Below, piece after piece: positions 8,895-18,160 of a DNA stretch of 40,138 nt. The notes under the pieces were generated by a model. That model was not told where the DNA came from, made no database searches, and worked only from the letters and a program-made list of their open reading frames with translations. The position numbers and the translations under genes are program-made. How positions within the stretch are numbered: the first letter of the stretch is position 1; each line of letters starts with the position of its first letter. Source of the stretch: Richelia sp. CSU_2_1 (lineage in GTDB: Bacteria; Cyanobacteriota; Cyanobacteriia; Cyanobacteriales; Microcoleaceae); contig JAAUPF010000048.1 of assembly GCA_012034575.1 (NCBI GenBank), forward strand, positions 1 to 40,138. Direction: 5' to 3'.

Positions 8895-9078
8895 GTTACA
8901 GTCTTTGACTTGCCTGTAGCTGAGGTAGCAGCAATTATCGCCCAATCTCAACAAGAGCAAGCTGACCAAAATCGATCGATTTCTAGTTGTAGGGTGCGGC
9001 ACTGCGAGACTTTCGAGGTGCAACGCCGATCGAATAAATGGAAAATTCGTTGTCAAATTTTCCATTCATTTCGTATTT

Positions 9079-10824
9079 TTACGCTTTAGGATCGACCCAA
9101 ACTTTCATTCCTTCAACCCTCAAACCTTTACCGCGAGTGCCGCAATATTGACCGTTAGCAATAGTAGGAGTGTCGCCGACATTCTGAATGTGCGCGCTGT
9201 ACGATACGTCGTATTTATCAGCTTCCGCACCCGTCAAACGCACCGCAAATCCTTCAATTCGCTTCGCTTTGCCCCGGAAACCAGCTAATTCTCCTTCGCC
9301 GATCCAAGCAGTATCGCCAACTCCTTCAACGTGGGCCATGTACTGCAAATTCAAACCGGGAACCGGCGGATCTATTTTAATTTGAAATCCTTCGACGCGG
9401 CGGCCTTGCGCGCGAGTGCCGGCATATTCTCGATCGCCAAAAGTGCGATCGCCGATGCCTTGAATGTGCGCTAATACTTTTAAGCTGACAGGTGCTGCGG
9501 GTTGAAAAGAGGTCGATCGCGCGATCCAAACTTTAATGCCTTCTACTCTCAAACCTTTGCCGCGAGTGCCGCAATACGCGCCGTTTGTAGATACTTCGGT
9601 GTCGCCGATATTCTGAATGTGCGCGCTGTAAAATACATCGTATTTAACAGCTTCCGCACCCGTCAAACGCACTGCAAAACCTTCAATTCGTTTTGCTTGA
9701 CCGCGAAAACCTGCTAATTCTCCCTCGCCGATCCAAGGAGTGTCGCCAACTCCTTCAACGTGGGCCATGTACTCAACTTTTAAGCCGGGAATTGGGGGTT
9801 CGAGATTAATTTGAAATCCTTCAACGCGACGCCCTTGAGCTTTTGTACCAGCATATTCTTGAGAACCAAAAGTGCGATCGCCGATGCCCTGAATGTGCGC
9901 CAAAACTTTCAGTCCCAAAGTTCCCTCTGCAGGCGCTTGCTGGGTGCGGGGAGGTTCGCCGAAAACAATGTTTCCCGATTTGGAAGTCTGCAGGGATTTG
10001 GGTATTTCAATGCTGGGAACGATAATCACCTCGTGCATGGGGGCTGAGGGCGCAGGCGATTCCAAAATCTTGATGTCGGGTACGGCCGCAACTTGTTTCG
10101 GCGCGACATTTCCCGAAGGAATGACGATAACTTCGGGCAGGGGTTGGGCGCTGAGTTTGGGTTCCGGCGCAGCTTTGAATGCGGGTTCCAGCTTGGCCGG
10201 TGCGGCCGTTAGTGTCTCGTTAATGGTTAATTTGCCTCGGGAAATGGCTACGGCTAGCTGTTTTCCAAAAGCAGCGCTGACTGTTTCTTCGAGAACTACC
10301 CACTGTTCGTCGTCTAATTTGTCTTGCTGTTCGACAAGGGCCAAAACTGCCGCCACTGGGTGTTTGCCGGCGATTAAGGATTCTGCATCGGAATGCAGTT
10401 GAGTCGGGGTGGATTCGGAAATCGCGCGATACAGTTCGCGGGCTCTGGCTTGTACCGATTGCAGCGGCCCGAAATCGCTTTGTTCGCGGTGAACCAGGGC
10501 CAATACTCTATCGAGCACTTTCAATGCAGCATTGCGACTTTCTGCTTTACCTCCAGAAGCTGCGATTGTCTCGACTAAGTTTTGAATGTCTTTGAGGGAA
10601 GCAATTTCTCCCGGTGCGACCGATTTGTTGAGTTCGATAGCTTGTTTTTGTACTGTCGCGAAGTTGCGGCCGTAGGTGGCGGTTTCTTGCAGCAAGCTTT
10701 CGGCGGGAGGAAGCCCTGTGTCTTGGAGTTGTTTGGCTGCAGCCTGCAGGCGATCGGCTAAATTAGGATAAGTTTCAGATAGCCGGTCTATTTTTTGTAA
10801 TAAATCTTGATGAACTGGTTCCAT
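9079..10824 (-). CDS. ChW-like repeat protein with a helical N-terminal region
   Basis: 581 residues from the ATG at 10822-10824; an upstream in-frame start at 10878 is less convincing. Residues 1-200 are mostly helical with no recognised domain or signal peptide. Residues about 200-305 are Pro/Ala-rich linker. The C-terminal half has six copies of a roughly 45-residue motif of the form AHIQ-x-x-GD...G..AGT-x-G-x-G-x-RVEG. This matches the ChW (clostridial hydrophobic with W) repeat, except that the name-giving Trp of H-x-x-x-GW is Asp in all six copies. The six copies are two near-identical blocks of three (period 429 bp). ChW proteins are usually secreted adhesion or binding proteins; here no export signal is visible, so location and ligand are open. 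Confidence 0.7.
   Translation of the reverse strand: MEPVHQDLLQKIDRLSETYPNLADRLQAAAKQLQDTGLPPAESLLQETATYGRNFATVQKQAIELNKSVAPGEIASLKDIQNLVETIAASGGKAESRNAALKVLDRVLALVHREQSDFGPLQSVQARARELYRAISESTPTQLHSDAESLIAGKHPVAAVLALVEQQDKLDDEQWVVLEETVSAAFGKQLAVAISRGKLTINETLTAAPAKLEPAFKAAPEPKLSAQPLPEVIVIPSGNVAPKQVAAVPDIKILESPAPSAPMHEVIIVPSIEIPKSLQTSKSGNIVFGEPPRTQQAPAEGTLGLKVLAHIQGIGDRTFGSQEYAGTKAQGRRVEGFQINLEPPIPGLKVEYMAHVEGVGDTPWIGEGELAGFRGQAKRIEGFAVRLTGAEAVKYDVFYSAHIQNIGDTEVSTNGAYCGTRGKGLRVEGIKVWIARSTSFQPAAPVSLKVLAHIQGIGDRTFGDREYAGTRAQGRRVEGFQIKIDPPVPGLNLQYMAHVEGVGDTAWIGEGELAGFRGKAKRIEGFAVRLTGAEADKYDVSYSAHIQNVGDTPTIANGQYCGTRGKGLRVEGMKVWVDPKA
9091..9913 (-). repeat. Tandem duplication inside the ChW-like gene, period 429 bp
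   Basis: The blocks at about 9091-9484 and 9520-9913 match with a constant offset of exactly 429 bases (143 codons). For example, identical stretches start at 9131 and 9560, and at 9451 and 9880. Each block holds three ChW-like motifs. High nucleotide identity indicates a recent duplication or ongoing gene conversion. Confidence 0.9.
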
Positions 10825-11057
10825 AGTCTTGACCGAAATATTTGACTTGCTGATTTTGACATACTCTCCCGTTACCACTCTACCCGAACAGTGCGATCGC
10901 CATCACACTTCAAGCTGTCGCCAGTCACAAGTTGCCAGTCGGGCTGTCACGATTGGCGATTGGAAATGTCACCGGAGTCCAGCAATAGCCGTCACCGCTT
11001 CGATCGGGGAAATCCTCGATACTGAAAGGGTTAACTTGCTCGAACCAATTAAGTGTT

Positions 11058-11288
11058 ATGGTAATGATTCGCGATCTCGCCCAACAAGCTATGAGCTTAG
11101 GCTATCTGACTTTAGAATCCGAAAATCAACTGCGGCGGATGTTAACCACCACAAAATACGACTTAGAAGATTTAAATGCTTTTATGACTCTGCAGCTAGC
11201 GGCGATGTCGGGTTTGGTGAAACAAGAATCTCGCGAGTTGAGAAAACAGGAAAGTTTCTCGGAAATAGCCTCTGAGACTTCTTGCTAG
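11058..11288 (+). CDS. Small conserved-looking protein, paralogue 1
   Basis: 76 residues, no recognised family. The core (MIRDLAQQAM, GYLTLESENQLRRML, YDLEDLNAFMTLQLAAMSG, VKQESRE) is matched almost position by position by the next gene. A gene duplication under selection for protein sequence is therefore more likely than a chance frame. It is predicted all-helical, soluble and acidic. No good ribosome binding site is visible. It lies divergent to the ChW-like gene. Confidence 0.65.
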   Translation: MVMIRDLAQQAMSLGYLTLESENQLRRMLTTTKYDLEDLNAFMTLQLAAMSGLVKQESRELRKQESFSEIASETSC

Positions 11289-11340
11289 CAGTTGCTTTGC
11301 TGTGCGTGCATCAACCGCTACTCATCTATCAACGATCGAC

Positions 11341-11385
11341 TCAAAACTCAAAACTTAAAACTCAAAACTTAAAACTCAAAACTCC
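11341..11385. repeat. Heptamer tandem repeat AAAACTC/AAAACTT
   Basis: About six alternating 7-bp units between the two paralogous small genes. It belongs to the STRR type of repeats. Confidence 0.8.
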
Positions 11386-11438
11386 CGAAAAACTCTTCCT
11401 GCTTCTGCTATACAAACCTCGTAAGGAAAATCTACACC

Positions 11439-11660
11439 GTGCTGATTCGTGAAGTTGTACAACAAGCTATTACCGCAGGCTATCTGAGTTTGGAAGCAGA
11501 AAATCAAATGCAGCAGCTTTTCGCATCAGCCAAGTGCGATTTGGAAGATTTGAATGCTTTTATGAGTTTGCAGTTAGCATCTATGGCGGGTCGCGTCAAA
11601 CAAGAGTCTTTGGAATCGATAAATTTAAGTCAGTTGTCTGAGCGGGTGCGATCGTACTGA
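11439..11660 (+). CDS. Small conserved-looking protein, paralogue 2
   Basis: 73 residues starting at GTG 11439 with an AAGGA about ten bases upstream. It is a paralogue of the preceding gene: LIREVVQQAI, GYLSLEAENQMQQLF, CDLEDLNAFMSLQLASMAG and VKQESLE align with it without gaps. The C-termini differ (SQLSERVRSY here). Family and function are unknown. Confidence 0.7.
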   Translation: MLIREVVQQAITAGYLSLEAENQMQQLFASAKCDLEDLNAFMSLQLASMAGRVKQESLESINLSQLSERVRSY

Positions 11661-11747
11661 ATAACGAGAAAAAGACTTACGAAACTGATGTAGATGTAGG
11701 GTCACAGCGCGCACCTTACTATTTTAAGTTTTTACTGCGACTTGAGT

Positions 11748-12740
11748 TTAGCTATCGCCCGCACCGCCGTAATATTCTCGATACCACTCTACAAACTGAT
11801 GAATTCCTTGTTCGATCGGGGTGCTGGGTTTAAATCCTACATCTGCCATCAAATCGTCTACATCTGCATAAGTAGAGGGTACGTCACCGGGCTGCATTGG
11901 TAACATATTTTTAATGGCTGTTTTGCCCATTGCTTTTTCGATGACTTCGATAAAAGTCAGCAACTCTACAGGGGAATTATTGCCAATATTGTAAATTTTA
12001 TAGGGAGCAGTGTTGTCTCGATCGCTGGATTGAGGCGGTTTTTCCGTGACTCGCACGACTCCTTCAATTACATCGTCAATGTATGTAAAATCGCGCTGCA
12101 TTTTACCGAAATTGTAAACATCGATCGGCTTGTTTTCCGCGATCGCTTTGACAAATTTGAAATAAGCCATATCCGGTCGTCCCCAGGGACCGTAAACTGT
12201 AAAAAAGCGCAATCCCGTTATCGGTAAGTCGTATAAATGGCTGTAGGAATGAGCCATCAATTCGTTAGCTTTTTTGGTGGCGGCGTACAGGGAAATCGGT
12301 CGATCGACATTATCGGTGACAGCAAAGGGAACTTTGGTATTGTTACCGTAAACTGAACTGGAAGAAGCAAAAACTAAATGCTCGATTTTGCTGTGGCGGC
12401 AGCCTTCTAAAATATTGATAAATCCCATCAGGTTACTATCTGCATAAGCGTGGGGATTTTGCAGGGAATAGCGAACGCCTGCTTGGGCTGCAAGGTGTAC
12501 AACTCTGTCGAAATTTTGGTCTTGGAAAAGCTGGGATATGGCAGTGCGATCGCTCAGATCTAAATGCTGGAAAGTAAATTTTGAATGCGGCTGAAGTTGT
12601 TCTAAGCGAGCTTTCTTGAGGTTGACATCATAATAGTCGTTTAAGTTGTCGATGCCGCAAACTTCTTGACCTTGGGACAATAATCTTTGAGCTAAATGAT
12701 AGCCGACAAAGCCTGCCGCACCTGTAACTAAAATTTTCAT
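11748..12740 (-). CDS. NAD-dependent epimerase, UDP-glucuronate 4-epimerase type
   Basis: 330-residue extended short-chain dehydrogenase/reductase that interconverts UDP-glucuronate and UDP-galacturonate, or a close relative. Rossmann motif TGAAGFVG is at residues 6-13, the acidic NAD-ribose end is at GIDNLNDYYD, the catalytic Ser is in ASSSSVYG (126-132), and Tyr152 and Lys156 lie in YAATK. NLNDYYDVNLKKARL is characteristic of the bacterial UDP-glucuronate epimerase subgroup. The truncated UDP-glucose dehydrogenase at 25.5 kb would have been the enzyme supplying UDP-glucuronate. It lies at the downstream end of the minus-strand envelope-glycan region. Confidence 0.88.
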   Translation of the reverse strand: MKILVTGAAGFVGYHLAQRLLSQGQEVCGIDNLNDYYDVNLKKARLEQLQPHSKFTFQHLDLSDRTAISQLFQDQNFDRVVHLAAQAGVRYSLQNPHAYADSNLMGFINILEGCRHSKIEHLVFASSSSVYGNNTKVPFAVTDNVDRPISLYAATKKANELMAHSYSHLYDLPITGLRFFTVYGPWGRPDMAYFKFVKAIAENKPIDVYNFGKMQRDFTYIDDVIEGVVRVTEKPPQSSDRDNTAPYKIYNIGNNSPVELLTFIEVIEKAMGKTAIKNMLPMQPGDVPSTYADVDDLMADVGFKPSTPIEQGIHQFVEWYREYYGGAGDS

Positions 12741-12937
12741 TTTGGGTAATTGGTAATGGGTAATTGGTAATTTTATACAAGCTTTATAACATTATGCAAC
12801 AGCAGGTCGATCGTATTAGTTAACCTTCAAGTTGTTTATTGTAACATCCTTTGGGAAAATAGTATTAATTATTAACTAATTTCCTGGCTTTGTTCGGGAA
12901 CAGAATATGCAAATACTGTTCCCGCTTGAAGTCAGGG
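12741..12937. other. Spacer with short CAATTAC-type units
   Basis: Short spacer upstream of the epimerase. On the plus strand it shows a few GGTAATT units (12746-12772) like those in the other repeat blocks. No gene is seen. Confidence 0.5.
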
Positions 12938-14098
12938 CTAGCTAATTGTACCTGAAAGATTCATGGCTTGCAATACGGGATGTTTTGCAGACGCGGGATA
13001 GTGTAAAATATCGATCGTCCCCGGTTTAACTTGGAGAGATTGATGTTGGGTTGGCAATCCCAATACTTGATTTAATGCTGCCCTAATTTCGCCTGTTTCA
13101 GCAACAACTAATCCGGTACAGAGAGACGAATTTTGTCGATCGCGCCCGTAAATGGTCTGGTGCCAAGTCTGCATAAATCTTTCAGTAGAGACGGATAACT
13201 GTACTGTCGGATTGGGGCGCGATCGAATCAATTTTTCTGCCATTTTGGCGGAGTTTTCTCCTTCGCTATTCAGGCAAAAATCGATCGGACTTTTTTCGAT
13301 AATTCTGGCAACGCTATCGGTGTAAACGTCTTTTTCACTGTCAGCGGGTACTAGCAGCAAACGCAGTCCTTGTTTGCCTTCTTTGAGTTTCGGCAAAACT
13401 TCTCCCAGGTGATTTGTCAAATTCATCGCTTCTAATTCAGTGCGATCGCCCGCAGAATCAAAACTCAGGATGCTAATCCCGCAATTCGACTGCTGGAGGG
13501 TATGAAAGTCTTGACATTTCATCCCGATCGCGGTACTAATTAATGCTTTGATTGTACCTCCATGAGTGATAATTAAGATTGTTTTGCCAATAGATTTAGG
13601 CAGCATTTCTGCCCAAAAGTTTTGAGCTTGACGGTAGAGGTTTTGGACTGGAAAATTTTGCGGTTTGACTAAAGTAGCAACGGAATTGACATCGAGAGAT
13701 TTATCTTCTATTTCAGCAGCCATCTGAAATTCGTGAGGGCGTTCTCTCCAACAGCGATAATCTTCAGCCAAGTGTTCTCGAACGTATTTAAATGATAAAC
13801 CGTTCCACGCGGGCAAGTCAATTTCTTTTAAGTTTTGATGGACGTGCAATTCCGGGTGAGTGTCAGCAATAGTTGCGATCGCACTTAAAATTTCGCTGGC
13901 TGTTTCTCTAGCACGTTTCAGGGGGCTGCTGTAAACTGCATCGAGGGAAATATTGCTTAAAAAAAGTCCTGTTTGATAAGCGGTTAAACGACCTTTTTCG
14001 GTAAGCAAAGAATCATCGCAACAGCCTTGATACAATCCTTGCTGGTTGTAAATACTTTGGCCGTGACGGACGAGAATAATGCGAGTGGTGTTGTTCAT
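12938..14098 (-). CDS. Histidine phosphatase superfamily protein, two-part
   Basis: 386 residues. Residues 1-215 form a phosphoglycerate-mutase-like phosphatase: RHGQS with the catalytic His12, YSSPLKRARETA, EIDLPAWNGLS and the second His in IITHGGT. This branch dephosphorylates small phosphometabolites or phosphosugars; the substrate here cannot be told. The C-terminal part (about 230-386) looks like a second domain without the RHG motif (CLNSEGENSAKMAEKLI, CTGLVVAETGEIRAALNQVL) and may be degenerate or regulatory. Flanked by envelope-related genes on the same strand, but separated from both by repeat-rich spacers. Confidence 0.82.
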   Translation of the reverse strand: MNNTTRIILVRHGQSIYNQQGLYQGCCDDSLLTEKGRLTAYQTGLFLSNISLDAVYSSPLKRARETASEILSAIATIADTHPELHVHQNLKEIDLPAWNGLSFKYVREHLAEDYRCWRERPHEFQMAAEIEDKSLDVNSVATLVKPQNFPVQNLYRQAQNFWAEMLPKSIGKTILIITHGGTIKALISTAIGMKCQDFHTLQQSNCGISILSFDSAGDRTELEAMNLTNHLGEVLPKLKEGKQGLRLLLVPADSEKDVYTDSVARIIEKSPIDFCLNSEGENSAKMAEKLIRSRPNPTVQLSVSTERFMQTWHQTIYGRDRQNSSLCTGLVVAETGEIRAALNQVLGLPTQHQSLQVKPGTIDILHYPASAKHPVLQAMNLSGTIS

Positions 14099-14329
14099 AA
14101 GTTGATAGTTGATAGTCGATCGTTGATAGTTGACAGTTGATATTTTGTAGGGGCGAAGCGTAGCGGAGGGAGTGCCCCCGTGCCTGCCCTCAGTCGATAG
14201 TTGACAGTTGATGAAATTTATCTGCGTTTATCTGCGTTTATCCGCCCTTATCTGCGGTTGCAAGTTGACAGTTAAAAGTCGATAGATTACCGATTACCGA
14301 TTACCAATTACCGATTACCAATTGCCAAA
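14099..14329. repeat. Spacer with heptamer units and a dispersed repeat
   Basis: It holds GTTGATA/GTTGACA units (14099-14140) and a longer dispersed repeat at 14171-14263 that recurs at 23919-23996 (shared AGTGCCCCCGTGCCTGCCCT, then TTATCTGCG units). CGATTAC/CAATTAC units follow at 14287-14325. Confidence 0.75.
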
Positions 14330-16126
14330 TCAAAAACTAAATGTCGTGCGCAAGGTGCCGATGTAAATTGGATCGTTGTTGCTGTTATGTTCGGGATTAG
14401 TTATTGCTAAAACTCCCAGAGTTACCGCTAAACTATCTGTTATTTGCCTCCGATAAAAAGCTTCTAAATGCAGCGATGTATCCGGATCTGTATATTCGCG
14501 ATCGTCCTCGATAAAATCGCTATCTATTACTTTTGGTTGTTGGCCGATAATTATACCTCCCACACTATCCTCTGAACCTAAATCTGGAAAAGCTAAAGTT
14601 ACCGCCCAATTTAACATACTAGCTTCCGGTCGATCGGGCAAATCTAGGGCTCGGGCGCGGGTATATCCCACCCAACCTCCGGCTGTAATTTGGCGGTTGA
14701 TTCTGATAGTTGATTGCAGGCCGAAAGAATTGGCTGATATCGCATCGCTTTCACCGTCAAAAGGGTCATTTGCTCGATCGCTCCCGGTTCCCGTATCCAG
14801 GCTATTATAAGATCGAATGTAGGTTAAACCGACTCCAATATTATCAGTTGGACGGACGGTTAATTGGGCGATCGCGCCGTAGGCTGCGTTGCCAAAACCA
14901 ATTGCCGGATCGTTAACTTTATCCGCAATAAATCCGACATCTAAACTGACTCTTTTGCTAACAGCATAACTCACTCCAATCCCGCTACCTTCACCTTGGC
15001 GGTAAATCGGATTTCGCTGTCCGAAACGAGATACCGTACCCCGACTGCTGCCGCTTAAATAGGGATTGAGAGTATCAGTATAGTCGTTGAGACTGCCGCC
15101 GACAGCTTCGACATACACAACTGCTTGCCGATTAATTGGAAACCGATATTCTAACCGACTGAGTTCAAATTCATTGTCGCTTTCGCCTTGAAAACTCAGA
15201 TTAGCCATGTCTGTTTCCGCAGCATCGCTAACTTTAGGAATGTTGTTAGCTTGCAATCTGGTTCTGAGTCGATCTTTGCCCGTAAAACTCGTGTCAAAAT
15301 TCAATCTAACTCTGTAGCCTAAAGTAAGATTGCTGTCAACATCGCCTTCACCATCTGCCTTTTCGTTTCCCTCAACTCCAATAACTCCTAACAGCGCTTC
15401 TCCTTCCAATTTAGTAGTAGTTGAAAACTGCCGCACGTTGTCTAAACGCTGCGATAAATTGTCGATTCTGCCGCGCAAAGCTATCAACTCTGCCTCGAAT
15501 TCTGTTTGCAGGCGGCGCACAATTTCCAAGTCTTCGCGACCGATCGAATTAGCAGTGTTTGCTCCAATTTGTTGGTTTAATAGATCGAGGGCTGCATTCA
15601 AAGCAGCAGCAAATTCATAGCGCGTTAAAGCTCGATTGCCGCGAAAAGTTCCGTCGGGGTATCCTGCAATTAATCCGTAACGTTCTACTAAGGATTTGAG
15701 AGCTTGAAATGCCCAATCTGTAGGCTTGACATCGGACAATTCGGAGACAGAGGTAATGTTTGCTAAGGAGTTGCGATCGCCAGTTTCTGCACCTGTTGGA
15801 AGTCGATCGCTAGTGTTGATTTCTACAATCTCTGAAGTGCGATCGGCTGTTTCAGCTACTGCCGGAATTTCCAAGGTTTTCGATATTTCTAACTCCCGAT
15901 TTGGTGGTGCGAAAAACTTGCGTTTATTTGCATTTTTGGCGAGCTTAATTTCGCGATCGCCTTTAATTCGATCGCTGGATTCTTCGCTATTAACGGGGGA
16001 GGTTAACGGGCGATCGAACTCAACCGACTCGCTGGCAAAAACTGGAGTTGCTGCGACTAAAGCAAAGAGAGAAATCAAGGAAAACAGTGGAAGCATGAGC
16101 AATTTAAAAATGAAACAATCCAACAT
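14330..16126 (-). CDS. Iron-uptake / SLH outer-membrane porin (SomA/OprB family)
   Basis: 598-residue cyanobacterial major outer-membrane porin, a beta-barrel for small solutes, with family members implicated in inorganic iron uptake. The signal peptide ends near residue 31 (ATPVFA). An SLH domain at about 126-185 (SELSDVKPTDWAFQALKSL, YPDGTFRGNRALTRYEFAAA) anchors the barrel to peptidoglycan. A coiled coil at about 198-232 precedes the barrel (238-598), which ends in Phe as outer-membrane proteins do. The start could also be the ATG at 16096, which begins right at the hydrophobic core; neither has a clear ribosome binding site. The region between signal peptide and SLH (about 35-120) is long and polar. 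Confidence 0.92.
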   Translation of the reverse strand: MLDCFIFKLLMLPLFSLISLFALVAATPVFASESVEFDRPLTSPVNSEESSDRIKGDREIKLAKNANKRKFFAPPNRELEISKTLEIPAVAETADRTSEIVEINTSDRLPTGAETGDRNSLANITSVSELSDVKPTDWAFQALKSLVERYGLIAGYPDGTFRGNRALTRYEFAAALNAALDLLNQQIGANTANSIGREDLEIVRRLQTEFEAELIALRGRIDNLSQRLDNVRQFSTTTKLEGEALLGVIGVEGNEKADGEGDVDSNLTLGYRVRLNFDTSFTGKDRLRTRLQANNIPKVSDAAETDMANLSFQGESDNEFELSRLEYRFPINRQAVVYVEAVGGSLNDYTDTLNPYLSGSSRGTVSRFGQRNPIYRQGEGSGIGVSYAVSKRVSLDVGFIADKVNDPAIGFGNAAYGAIAQLTVRPTDNIGVGLTYIRSYNSLDTGTGSDRANDPFDGESDAISANSFGLQSTIRINRQITAGGWVGYTRARALDLPDRPEASMLNWAVTLAFPDLGSEDSVGGIIIGQQPKVIDSDFIEDDREYTDPDTSLHLEAFYRRQITDSLAVTLGVLAITNPEHNSNNDPIYIGTLRTTFSF

Positions 16127-16159
16127 CTATGGAATCGCTAATAGCGGACAATCCCTGTC

Positions 16160-16231
16160 AACTAAAGGAAGAAGGAAGAAGGAAGAAGGAAGAGGGAAGA
16201 AGGACAACTGTCAACTGTCAACTGTCAACTA
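16160..16231. repeat. GAAGAAG and TGTCAAC tandem units
   Basis: A run of GGAAGAA-type 7-mers (16167-16203) followed by three CTGTCAA units (16207-16231) fills the gap between the porin and the ABC exporter. Confidence 0.75.
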
Positions 16232-16239
16232 TTTGTGCA

Positions 16240-18093
16240 TTAATTAAACAAGGCAAAGGAGTCAGCTTCATCAGGTGAATTATTGCCGATCGCAGCTTGT
16301 ACGGCATACATTGCTGCATATTTTCCGCCCAAAAGCATCAGTTCAGAATGAGTTCCTTGTTCCACAACTCTGCCGCTTTCAATGTACAGAATTGTGTCAG
16401 CTTGTTCGGCAGCTTTTAGATTGTGCGTAATCCAAAAAGTCGTGCAATTCTGAGTCAATCTTTCTAAGGCTTCGCTAACAGCGCGTTCGTTTTCTTGGTC
16501 TAAACCGGTTGTCGGTTCGTCTAAAATGACGATCGGAGATTGGCGCACTGCCGCACGCGCGATCGCAATTCTTTGTCTTTGTCCCCCCGAAAGTGTCGCT
16601 CCTCTTTCCCCTAAAATTGTATCGTAACCTTGCGGCAAACCTTCGATAAAATCGTGGGCGTTTGCTAAACGGGCGGCAGTTTCAATTTCGGCATCAGTTG
16701 CATTCAAACATCCGTAAGCAATGTTATCTTTGACGCTGACAGCAAACAAAACACTCTCTTGCAACACGATACTAATTTGTTGGCGCAGCGAATCAACTTT
16801 GTATTCGCGCAAGTCATGTCCGTCGATGAAAATGTTACCTTCCAAAGGATCGTAAAGCCGCAGTAACAAGCTGACTAAACTCGATTTACCGCCGCCGGAA
16901 GGGCCGACTAAAGCAACTTGCTGGCCGGCTTTAACTTGAAAACTCATGTTTTGCAAAATCGTTTTTTCCGTTTCGTAAGCAAACATGACATTTTTAAATT
17001 CCACCGCCCCTCGGAAACGCGGCGCTGTAACTGCACCGCGCGAATCGCGGATTTCCGGTACAGTATCTAAGAGGTCAATAATTCGCTCGCCCGAAGCTGT
17101 CGCTTTAGAAATTTGAGCGGTATATTTAGCCAATTGGCGCATCGGTTTAAAGGCAGTTTTGAGGTAGTTAATAAATACCAACAACTCCCCCGGCGTAACC
17201 ATTTTATCCAGCACTAACTGCACGCCGCGCCACAAAATCAGAGCCGTTGCAACTGCAACTAACATCTCTACAGTTCGCTCCAATCCTGCCGACAGTTTCT
17301 GCGATTCTGCGCCTTCTTGCAAGCTTTTTTGGTTGTTTTTATCAAAGGAACTTTCTAACATTCCTTGGAGCGAAAGAGCTTGCACTACTTTAATTGCGCC
17401 CATTGCTTCGGCGGCGGTGGCGGCCATTGCGCCTTCTCGCTTGCGCTGCTTGCGAGCTACTTTTTGAATCTGCTTGGAAAGGTGAGCGGAAACGATGATA
17501 AATAGCGGGAAAACTGCGATCGCAATTATGGCTAATTCCCAATTCATCCACAGCATTACCCCCATCATTCCTGTTAGGGTAAAAACATTAGTAAATAGCG
17601 GTAGCGCGGCGGTAACAGTAGCCTCGCGAATCCGCTCGACATCGTAGGTAACGCGGGTAATTAAATCGCCGCTTTTAGCTTTACTGTGAAATGACAGGGA
17701 AAGCCGCTGCAAGTGACTGTAAAGAGTTCCCCGAATTTCTGTCATGATGTGAGTAGCAGCTAAAGCCATGCCGATCGTACTTATATAAGCACAACCCGCA
17801 CGCAAAGCCGCGATCGCTACAATTGCCAAAGATATCGCTGTTAACAGCTCAATAGTGGTGAGGTTTCTGATCATCGGAAATACTTGAGAAGCGCTTTCAA
17901 ATCCCGATAGCAGAATGTAATCAAAGATTATTTTTAAAGGCCAAGGTTCTAGCAATCGAAAAACTGTTTCAGCGATTAGTGCTAGAAATGAGATGACAAT
18001 CAACAGATTTTGTTGGCGAATCTGCGGCCAGAATTTTTGGATGATTCGTCCTAGGCCAGGTACAGTTTCTTTAATACTTTTAGTTTCCGGCAT
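16240..18093 (-). CDS. ABC exporter, MsbA-like fused permease/ATPase
   Basis: 617-residue half-transporter that should work as a homodimer in the plasma membrane, exporting a lipid-linked glycan or other amphiphile. The transmembrane domain covers about residues 25-330 (six helices). The nucleotide-binding domain has Walker A GPSGGGKS (397-404), Q-loop VLQESVLF, signature LSGGQ (501-505), Walker B IVILDEP (521-527) and H-loop His557 (WITHN), so it should be catalytically competent. Position next to five glycosyltransferases on the same strand suggests a polysaccharide or glycolipid substrate (inference). Confidence 0.92.
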   Translation of the reverse strand: MPETKSIKETVPGLGRIIQKFWPQIRQQNLLIVISFLALIAETVFRLLEPWPLKIIFDYILLSGFESASQVFPMIRNLTTIELLTAISLAIVAIAALRAGCAYISTIGMALAATHIMTEIRGTLYSHLQRLSLSFHSKAKSGDLITRVTYDVERIREATVTAALPLFTNVFTLTGMMGVMLWMNWELAIIAIAVFPLFIIVSAHLSKQIQKVARKQRKREGAMAATAAEAMGAIKVVQALSLQGMLESSFDKNNQKSLQEGAESQKLSAGLERTVEMLVAVATALILWRGVQLVLDKMVTPGELLVFINYLKTAFKPMRQLAKYTAQISKATASGERIIDLLDTVPEIRDSRGAVTAPRFRGAVEFKNVMFAYETEKTILQNMSFQVKAGQQVALVGPSGGGKSSLVSLLLRLYDPLEGNIFIDGHDLREYKVDSLRQQISIVLQESVLFAVSVKDNIAYGCLNATDAEIETAARLANAHDFIEGLPQGYDTILGERGATLSGGQRQRIAIARAAVRQSPIVILDEPTTGLDQENERAVSEALERLTQNCTTFWITHNLKAAEQADTILYIESGRVVEQGTHSELMLLGGKYAAMYAVQAAIGNNSPDEADSFALFN

Positions 18094-18160
18094 TTTAGAT
18101 TCCTTGAAAAGATGGATTTTGCAAGTTTTTTTTCCCCATGATAGATGCTTGAAAATGTGG

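Noticed and set aside
8903-9090. Open stretch reading TVFDLPVAEVAAIIAQSQQE after lepB
   Set aside because: It looks protein-like for about 25 codons, but it has no start codon or ribosome binding site, and I cannot assign a family. At most a gene remnant.
9893-10402. 169-codon plus-strand frame opposite the ChW-like gene
   Set aside because: Composition mirrors the codons of the opposite strand, and the ChW repeats show which strand is coding.
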